A DNA stretch of 10,417 bases from Deltaproteobacteria bacterium (GTDB lineage Bacteria; Myxococcota_A; Polyangia; HGW-17). Shown here in pieces: positions 6,218-10,417 of this stretch (position 1 is its first letter; each line of letters begins with the position of its first letter). The stretch spans positions 1-10,417 of the forward strand of contig QKIM01000177.1 in NCBI GenBank assembly GCA_003249585.1. The letters are read 5' to 3'. The notes under the pieces were generated by a model. It searched no databases, was not told where the DNA came from, and saw only the letters and a program-made list of their open reading frames with translations. Made by a program: the position numbers and the translations under genes.

Positions 6218-7024
6218 ATGTCGTCGGTTCGCAAAGCGGTGTACAGGATCATTGAACCTGCAGAGAGGGGGGATCTCTCTTCGAAGATCTTCGACATCTT
6301 CATGCTGCTCCTCATCGTAAGCAACATCCTGGCGGTCATCCTAGAAACGGTAAAGCCCTACAAATTCTATGTTTATTTCGAAATAATCTCCGTAATCATC
6401 TTTACCGTCGAGTACCTCCTGCGGCTGTGGACGGCGCCGGAGAATCCTGCCTTCAGCCGTCCCGTCTCCGGGCGCATCCGCTTTGCCTTAACTCCCCTCA
6501 TTCTCATTGACCTCATCGCCATCCTCCCCTTCTATCTCCCCATGTTCGTGGGGTTCGACATGCGCATCGTCAGGGTATTCCGGCTTTTCCGAATCTTTCG
6601 GATCTTCAAGCTCGGCAGATACTCCAAGGCCATGCACCTTCTGGGGAGGGTCTTCCGATCCCAAAAGGAAGAGCTCCTCATCGTCGTGGTCATCATGCTC
6701 TTTCTGATCATCACCTCGGCCAGCGTGATGTTCTACGTGGAGAATTCCGTCCAGCCCGACCACTTCCGCAACATCCCCCAGACCATGTGGTGGGCCGTCT
6801 CCGCCCTCACCACCGTGGGCTACGGCGACGTGGTCCCCGCCACGGTGCTGGGGAAGATCCTGGGCGCCTTCATCTCCATCATGGGCATCGGGCTCTTCGC
6901 GCTCCCCACGGGCATCCTGGCTTCGGGCTTCACCGAGGAGCTGCGGCTGCACCGGCAGGCCATGGGCAAGGAACCATCCGCCCGCGGAAACTTCTGCAAA
7001 CACTGCGGCAAGCCCCTGGACTAA
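6218..7024 (+). CDS. Voltage-gated potassium channel, six-helix, with C-terminal CxxC
   Basis: A 268-residue inner-membrane channel subunit, expected to work as a tetramer. S1 is about 24-44, S2 50-71 and S3 92-110 (with D98). S4 has a basic residue at every third position: R116, R119, R122, R125, R128, K131. S5 is about 151-172, and the pore loop carries the K+ selectivity filter T199-V-G-Y-G-D204. S6 is about 211-236 with G223 and the P230 kink. This is the plan of KvAP and bacterial Kv channels. There is no RCK/TrkA-N or cyclic-nucleotide domain; the short tail ends in F-C260-K-H-C263-G-K-P-L-D, half of a zinc ribbon. Its own promoter (6158-6186) and strong ribosome binding site precede it. 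It ends 7 bp from the convergent neighbour. Codons 38-62 or so are more A/T-rich than the rest of the gene. Confidence 0.95.
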   Translation: MSSVRKAVYRIIEPAERGDLSSKIFDIFMLLLIVSNILAVILETVKPYKFYVYFEIISVIIFTVEYLLRLWTAPENPAFSRPVSGRIRFALTPLILIDLIAILPFYLPMFVGFDMRIVRVFRLFRIFRIFKLGRYSKAMHLLGRVFRSQKEELLIVVVIMLFLIITSASVMFYVENSVQPDHFRNIPQTMWWAVSALTTVGYGDVVPATVLGKILGAFISIMGIGLFALPTGILASGFTEELRLHRQAMGKEPSARGNFCKHCGKPLD

Positions 7025-7031
7025 AAACCCG

Positions 7032-7514
7032 TCAGCGGCGCTTCACGGCAAGGTTGCGGGCGCGGCGGGCCGGCTCCAGAACGGGGTGACGAAGGGGACA
7101 CAGGTGCACACAGAAGAAGCGCCGTCCCAGCCATTCCTGAAGAACCATGGCCAAAAAGAACATGGAGACCATGATCCTGAGCATCCAGACCCAGAGCCTG
7201 ACCCCATCGCGCTGAAACACTACGGTGGTGTAGATCACCGCCGCCCAGAACAGCGGAATGAGCAGATACTTGAGCAGACGGACACCAGGAAAGGGCCGGA
7301 CCCTGGGGCTCTTCTCCCCCATGGCGTCCTGCAAGGTTCCCAGGGGGCAATAGTGGGCACAGTAGGTGTTCTTCCCGTGGAGCAGGACCATCACCAGGGC
7401 GAACCCGAAGAGGAGGAACATAGTGTACCACAGCCGCACCACGCACATCAGGGCGAAGGTGGCGGCCAGAGAGGCAAAACCGAAATATTTGAGGGGGGTG
7501 AATTTCGTGGGCAT
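7032..7514 (-). CDS. Membrane protein with two CX3CP motifs (NapH/NosR/CcoG-like)
   Basis: A 160-residue protein with about four membrane helices (about 12-29, 33-47, 80-101, 106-127). It carries two motifs, C52-A-H-Y-C56-P-L-G-T-L-Q and C135-V-H-L-C139-P-L. Paired CX3CP motifs of this kind, one after helix 2 and one after helix 4, are typical of the 4Fe-4S membrane core of NapH, NosR and CcoG (Fer4_5). Those proteins also carry CX2CX2CX3C ferredoxin cysteines, which are absent here; only these four cysteines plus C24 remain. It probably passes electrons at the inner membrane or binds metal; the partner is unknown. The ATG at 7514 has AGGA five bases upstream, while the ATG at 7520 lacks a usable Shine-Dalgarno, so I chose 7514; the longer form adds two residues. 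The transporter gene lies 126 bp upstream on the same strand. Confidence 0.8.
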   Translation of the reverse strand: MPTKFTPLKYFGFASLAATFALMCVVRLWYTMFLLFGFALVMVLLHGKNTYCAHYCPLGTLQDAMGEKSPRVRPFPGVRLLKYLLIPLFWAAVIYTTVVFQRDGVRLWVWMLRIMVSMFFLAMVLQEWLGRRFFCVHLCPLRHPVLEPARRARNLAVKRR

Positions 7515-7640
7515 GGTCATCCTGGTGCGGGGGGGCGCACTGTCTTCAGATAACCACGAATTCAGGGGAGCGCAAGGTGGGGGGAGAGGCGGGTCGTGAC
7601 CGATCCTCCCGTGGAAGGTGTGGCACGCCGTGCCCGTATG

Positions 7641-10274
7641 TCAGGAGGGTTTCTCCTTCATGCCTTTGGACATCCAGCTCCTGGCCACGACCAGAGCGAA
7701 GGGGGAGACCATGGCGACGATCCCGTAGAGGAGCCAGAGCATCTCCGTGTTCTGGGGCCCGACGAGGGGACAGTATTTGGCCAGGAAATAGCCGCTGTAG
7801 AAGCCCGTCACAACCTTGGTGAGGAACCAGGGGAACTGGGCGATGCCCATGTAGGCGCCGGTCTGACCCTCGGGAGCGATCTGGGCCACCCACTGCAAAA
7901 AGCGGGGCTGCCACATGGCCTCGCCGATGGTCATGAGGAGGATGTAGAGCAGGAGCAGCGCCGGGGAGGGCGGCAAGGTGAGCAGGAAGGTCGGGACCGC
8001 CATGATCAGGGTACCCCACATCATCATGTTGTAGACCTTGGCCTTGGCGGTGAGGGCCGCCACGAAGGGGGTCAGGAAGAAGATGAGGATGGGGTTGATG
8101 TTGGTAAAGAACTCGAAGTTGGCCCCCACATAGGTCCCGCCGAAGGCCCGGTCGATGTAGTAGGGCAGCGTCAGCCAGTTGTGGGCGAAGAGCGTCTGCA
8201 CGGGGATGAGGATAAAGATGAAGAAGACGAAACGGCCGTCGTGGAAGGGATGCTCGGGACGCTTGCGCAGGAGCATCACCACAAGGAAGATGGAGAAGAG
8301 GAGCACGGCGCCCAGAGGACCGCCGTACCGCTTGCCAAACCCCATAAGGCTGGTGGAGAAGGGAACCTTGATGGCCTCTTCGCCGGAGGTCTTGAGGCTC
8401 CCGCTGAAGCCGGCCTCGGTCCCGAGATACATGCCGATGACCATCTGGTTGAACTTCAGGGTCTTGCTCTTGGGGGAGGTGACGAGCAGGGGGCTGACCT
8501 GTCCGATGAGGAAAGTACCCGTGGAGTAAAGCCGCTGGACCAGGAGGTTCCTCGTGGCCGCTGAGGGAGCGTCCCCAACGAGCTCAGTCACGCGCTTGAG
8601 CAGCGCCGCCTCCTGATAGAGGGCCATCTGGAGAGCCTCGGCACCGTCGGCCAGCTGTGTCTTGGCGCCGGCGGCCACGGTTCGGGTGAGCTCATTGAGC
8701 CCTGTGAACATGAGGGCGGCCCCTTTGGAAGTCATCTCCATGATGTTCTTCTGGATGTCGTCGGGGATGGGGATGGCGCTCTCCGAGGGGAGGGACTGCC
8801 GCTGGGCGATGCGGGTGAGCACGCCCGAGTTGAATTTACCTACGAGCCGGTAGGCGGCGGACATGTACGCGACACCCAGGGCGCGCAGGCGGTTGCGAAC
8901 ATCATGGGCGGCGGGGGTGTCCATGGGGACGTCCTGGTCCAGTTTCGCCAGGAGCGGGAAGTAGCCGGGCGCGGCCTTGCCCTGGTTCTCGATCATGGCG
9001 CGCATGAGGGTGTAGGCCTGTTTGTCCACGGTCGCCCCGTCCGGGAGCACCTTGGGGGGGAGCACCTCTCCGGCGAGGGAGACCATCCTGCCGGACACTT
9101 TCGTGAAGTCGTCGACGGTGACGGGTTTGGGAGCGGGCGCGCCCTTGACGGCCACGGGAACGGTGAGGAGCCTGTTCAGAGCCGAGACCTCGCCGGCGTA
9201 CTTCTGCACGGGGCTGTCGATGGGGCCGGGCTTGGAGGTGAAGACCAGATAGATGGTGAGGCCGAGGCCCGCCACCACCACGAGGGCGGAGAAGATGAAG
9301 AGGGGCGAGAAGAGGGACTCGGACGTGCGGACGGGTTTCTTTCCGTCCTCGGCAGGCTTCACGGAGATGTCCGTGAGGGTGTCCCGTTTGACGGACCGGC
9401 TGGTCATGATCATGAGAATGGAGAGGAAGGCCAGAACCGTGGAACCGGCGTACACCCAGTAGACGGAAGTGATTCCCCAGGTGTTGCGCACCACGGGGCT
9501 GAGCAGACCGGAGAAGAAGGCACCCAGGTTCATGAGCCCGTAGATCATGGCAAAGGCCATGGGGGCGTTCTTCTCGTTTGTGAACTGCTTGACCCCCGAA
9601 TAGGCAGCCGGCTGGTACATGCCGTAGCCGATGACCACCAGCAGCATGCCGATCCCGATGAAGAGGAACATCATGGAGGCGAAGCCGTGGCCCTGGGGAA
9701 AAAAGGTCCCCGACACAGCGAAGGCCAGTCGTCCGAAGACCATGAGCCCCAAAGAGAACAGGAGCGCTTTGCGAACCCCGATCTTGTCGGCCACCCCACC
9801 CAGGAAGAGCATGGAGAGGGTGATGCCGCCGGTCAGGAGGCTGTAGACCCAGCCGGCCTGGACGTTGGTGACGCCCACGTTCTCGGAGAGATACTTGCCG
9901 AAGATGGTGAGGATGCCGAAGTACACCATCCCTTCGAGCACATAGGAGATATACAGACCCCACAGGGAGCGGCTGGTGTGGGCCAGCTCCTTGAAGGGAT
10001 CGACGATCTCGGCCATGGCGGCCCCGAAGGAGCCTTTCTTCTTATCACCCTCCGCCTCGGAGTGCTCCTCAGGCTTCTCCTCGGATTTTTCCTCAGACTT
10101 CGTCGAGGACTTCGTCGAGGACTTCGTCGAGGACTTCTCTTCGGACTTCTCCTCGGATTTCTCCTCGGATTTCTCCTCGGACTTCTCCTCGGACTTCTCC
10201 TCGGTCACCTCGGGTTTTACCTCGGGCTTCTCCTCGGTCGCCTCGGGGCCCTTGTCTTTGGTCGTATCGGTCAT
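7641..10274 (-). CDS. POT-like MFS transporter with large internal domain and repetitive N-terminus
   Basis: An 877-residue inner-membrane transporter. Residues 1-80 are a charged tail with tetrads (see the repeat). Fourteen helices follow: TM1-6 at about 104-128, 140-162, 169-190, 198-223, 238-260 and 270-291; two extra helices at 324-345 and 652-669; and six more between 681 and 864. MFS motif A is present (G160-V-A-D163-K-I-G166-V-R-K169). Y-G-L-M-N-L-G-A (245-252) and G784-E785-x4-P790 with I-A-P (799-801) recall the proton-coupled oligopeptide transporters (POT/PTR), which also have two extra helices between bundles. A segment of about 305 residues (346-650), not part of the usual fold, sits between those two helices, probably in the periplasm. 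The ExxER motif of TM1 reads Y-V-L-E114-G, so proton coupling and substrate may differ; peptide transport is only a guess. The ATG has AAAGGAG seven bases upstream. The downstream neighbour is the CX3CP membrane protein. Confidence 0.88.
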   Translation of the reverse strand: MTDTTKDKGPEATEEKPEVKPEVTEEKSEEKSEEKSEEKSEEKSEEKSSTKSSTKSSTKSEEKSEEKPEEHSEAEGDKKKGSFGAAMAEIVDPFKELAHTSRSLWGLYISYVLEGMVYFGILTIFGKYLSENVGVTNVQAGWVYSLLTGGITLSMLFLGGVADKIGVRKALLFSLGLMVFGRLAFAVSGTFFPQGHGFASMMFLFIGIGMLLVVIGYGMYQPAAYSGVKQFTNEKNAPMAFAMIYGLMNLGAFFSGLLSPVVRNTWGITSVYWVYAGSTVLAFLSILMIMTSRSVKRDTLTDISVKPAEDGKKPVRTSESLFSPLFIFSALVVVAGLGLTIYLVFTSKPGPIDSPVQKYAGEVSALNRLLTVPVAVKGAPAPKPVTVDDFTKVSGRMVSLAGEVLPPKVLPDGATVDKQAYTLMRAMIENQGKAAPGYFPLLAKLDQDVPMDTPAAHDVRNRLRALGVAYMSAAYRLVGKFNSGVLTRIAQRQSLPSESAIPIPDDIQKNIMEMTSKGAALMFTGLNELTRTVAAGAKTQLADGAEALQMALYQEAALLKRVTELVGDAPSAATRNLLVQRLYSTGTFLIGQVSPLLVTSPKSKTLKFNQMVIGMYLGTEAGFSGSLKTSGEEAIKVPFSTSLMGFGKRYGGPLGAVLLFSIFLVVMLLRKRPEHPFHDGRFVFFIFILIPVQTLFAHNWLTLPYYIDRAFGGTYVGANFEFFTNINPILIFFLTPFVAALTAKAKVYNMMMWGTLIMAVPTFLLTLPPSPALLLLYILLMTIGEAMWQPRFLQWVAQIAPEGQTGAYMGIAQFPWFLTKVVTGFYSGYFLAKYCPLVGPQNTEMLWLLYGIVAMVSPFALVVARSWMSKGMKEKPS
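10059..10202 (-). repeat. 12-bp tandem repeat coding EEKS/STKS tetrads
   Basis: Residues 25-72 of the transporter are 12 tandem four-residue units: EEKS x6, STKS x3, then EEKS, EEKP and EEHS. At DNA level these are 12-bp units, with the three STKS units identical (GACTTCGTCGAG on the plus strand) and the EEKS units differing at third positions. In-frame units of this kind can gain or lose copies by slippage without a frameshift. The peptide is low-complexity, Lys/Glu/Ser-rich and on the cytoplasmic side. The open frames on the plus strand here only mirror the repeat. Confidence 0.9.
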
Positions 10275-10325
10275 GGGGTGCTCCTTTAGGTGCAGTGGAA
10301 ACCGGCCGTGCCGGCGGGACCCCCT

Positions 10326-10331
10326 CTTATA
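10326..10331 (-). promoter_or_regulatory. Candidate -10 element of the transporter gene
   Basis: TATAAG on the minus strand, five of six consensus bases, 52 nt upstream of the ATG, in the only A/T-rich spot of this leader. No convincing -35 lies 16-18 bp upstream. The leader between it and the ATG contains a small hairpin, CCGGC-CGT-GCCGG (10302-10314), and the AAAGGAG site. No gene is evident from 10275 to the right edge; a short open frame entering from the right on the minus strand and stopping near 10329 cannot be judged. Confidence 0.35.
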
Positions 10332-10417
10332 ACGTCACATTCCCCGCGATAAAAGCTGAAAACCGCTCCCGGCGCCCACGGATCACCTCTCCTCGGACAG
10401 CCCCTCCGGGTTCTTCC

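Noticed and set aside
7515..7640. Promoter for the CX3CP protein in the gap after the transporter
   Set aside because: The best match on the minus strand (TTGCGC, 16 bp, TTATCT) agrees poorly with the -10 consensus; a GGCAC-GGC-GTGCC hairpin near 7620-7640 has no T-run, so no terminator is called either.
7596..8564. A 322-codon plus-strand frame rich in Gly, Glu and His
   Set aside because: Composition is typical of a frame opposite hydrophobic membrane-protein codons; no ribosome binding site or domain.
10059..10202. CRISPR-like array at the short repeats
   Set aside because: Units are 12 bp, contiguous, without spacers and in frame with the transporter; this is a coding tandem repeat.
8904..10289. 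A 461-codon plus-strand frame antisense to the transporter, ending in an L/G/F/R-rich repeat
   Set aside because: It is the mirror of the transporter's coding sequence and its tetrad repeat; the minus-strand frame has a ribosome binding site, MFS motifs and a regular helix pattern.

Overview
The window looks like a stretch of chromosome from a high-GC bacterium of the Myxococcota or wider deltaproteobacterial type. This rests on the G/C-ending codons, the very large eukaryote-like Ser/Thr kinase fused to a STAND-type ATPase and a helical-repeat tail, and the Cys-containing secreted lipoprotein. The placement is inferred; no marker gene is present. I see no tRNA, rRNA, insertion sequence, phage gene or CRISPR array.

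Layout, left to right. (1) The 5' part of a lipoprotein gene on the minus strand runs off the left edge (1-328). (2) A 261-bp intergenic region holds a 38-bp imperfect palindrome and further hairpins. (3) A GTG-started flavodoxin-fold protein of 150 residues (590-1042, plus). (4) A 1266-residue Ser/Thr kinase-ATPase-repeat protein (1150-4950, plus). (5) Convergent to it, 18 bp away, an ornithine cyclodeaminase/mu-crystallin family enzyme (4969-5949, minus). (6) Divergent from that, over a 268-bp region with promoter candidates on both strands, a six-helix voltage-gated K+ channel (6218-7024, plus). (7) Convergent to the channel, 7 bp away, a small membrane protein with two CX3CP motifs of the NapH/NosR/CcoG type (7032-7514, minus). 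(8) Upstream of it on the same strand, an 877-residue POT-like MFS transporter with a repetitive charged N-terminus and a roughly 305-residue insertion (7641-10274, minus). (9) A leader/promoter region to the right edge.

The genes switch strand often and do not form one pathway. The only same-strand pairs are flavodoxin-like/kinase (107-bp gap) and transporter/iron-sulfur membrane protein (126-bp gap). Both gaps are large enough for separate promoters. I see no convincing new multi-gene defence or biosynthetic system. The most unusual object is the transporter: it keeps the 14-helix plan and a late-helix motif of proton-coupled peptide transporters, lacks their ExxER proton-coupling motif, and carries a large, probably periplasmic, domain between its two extra helices. 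The degenerate flavodoxin-like protein beside the kinase and the stripped-down CX3CP membrane protein are also worth checking.
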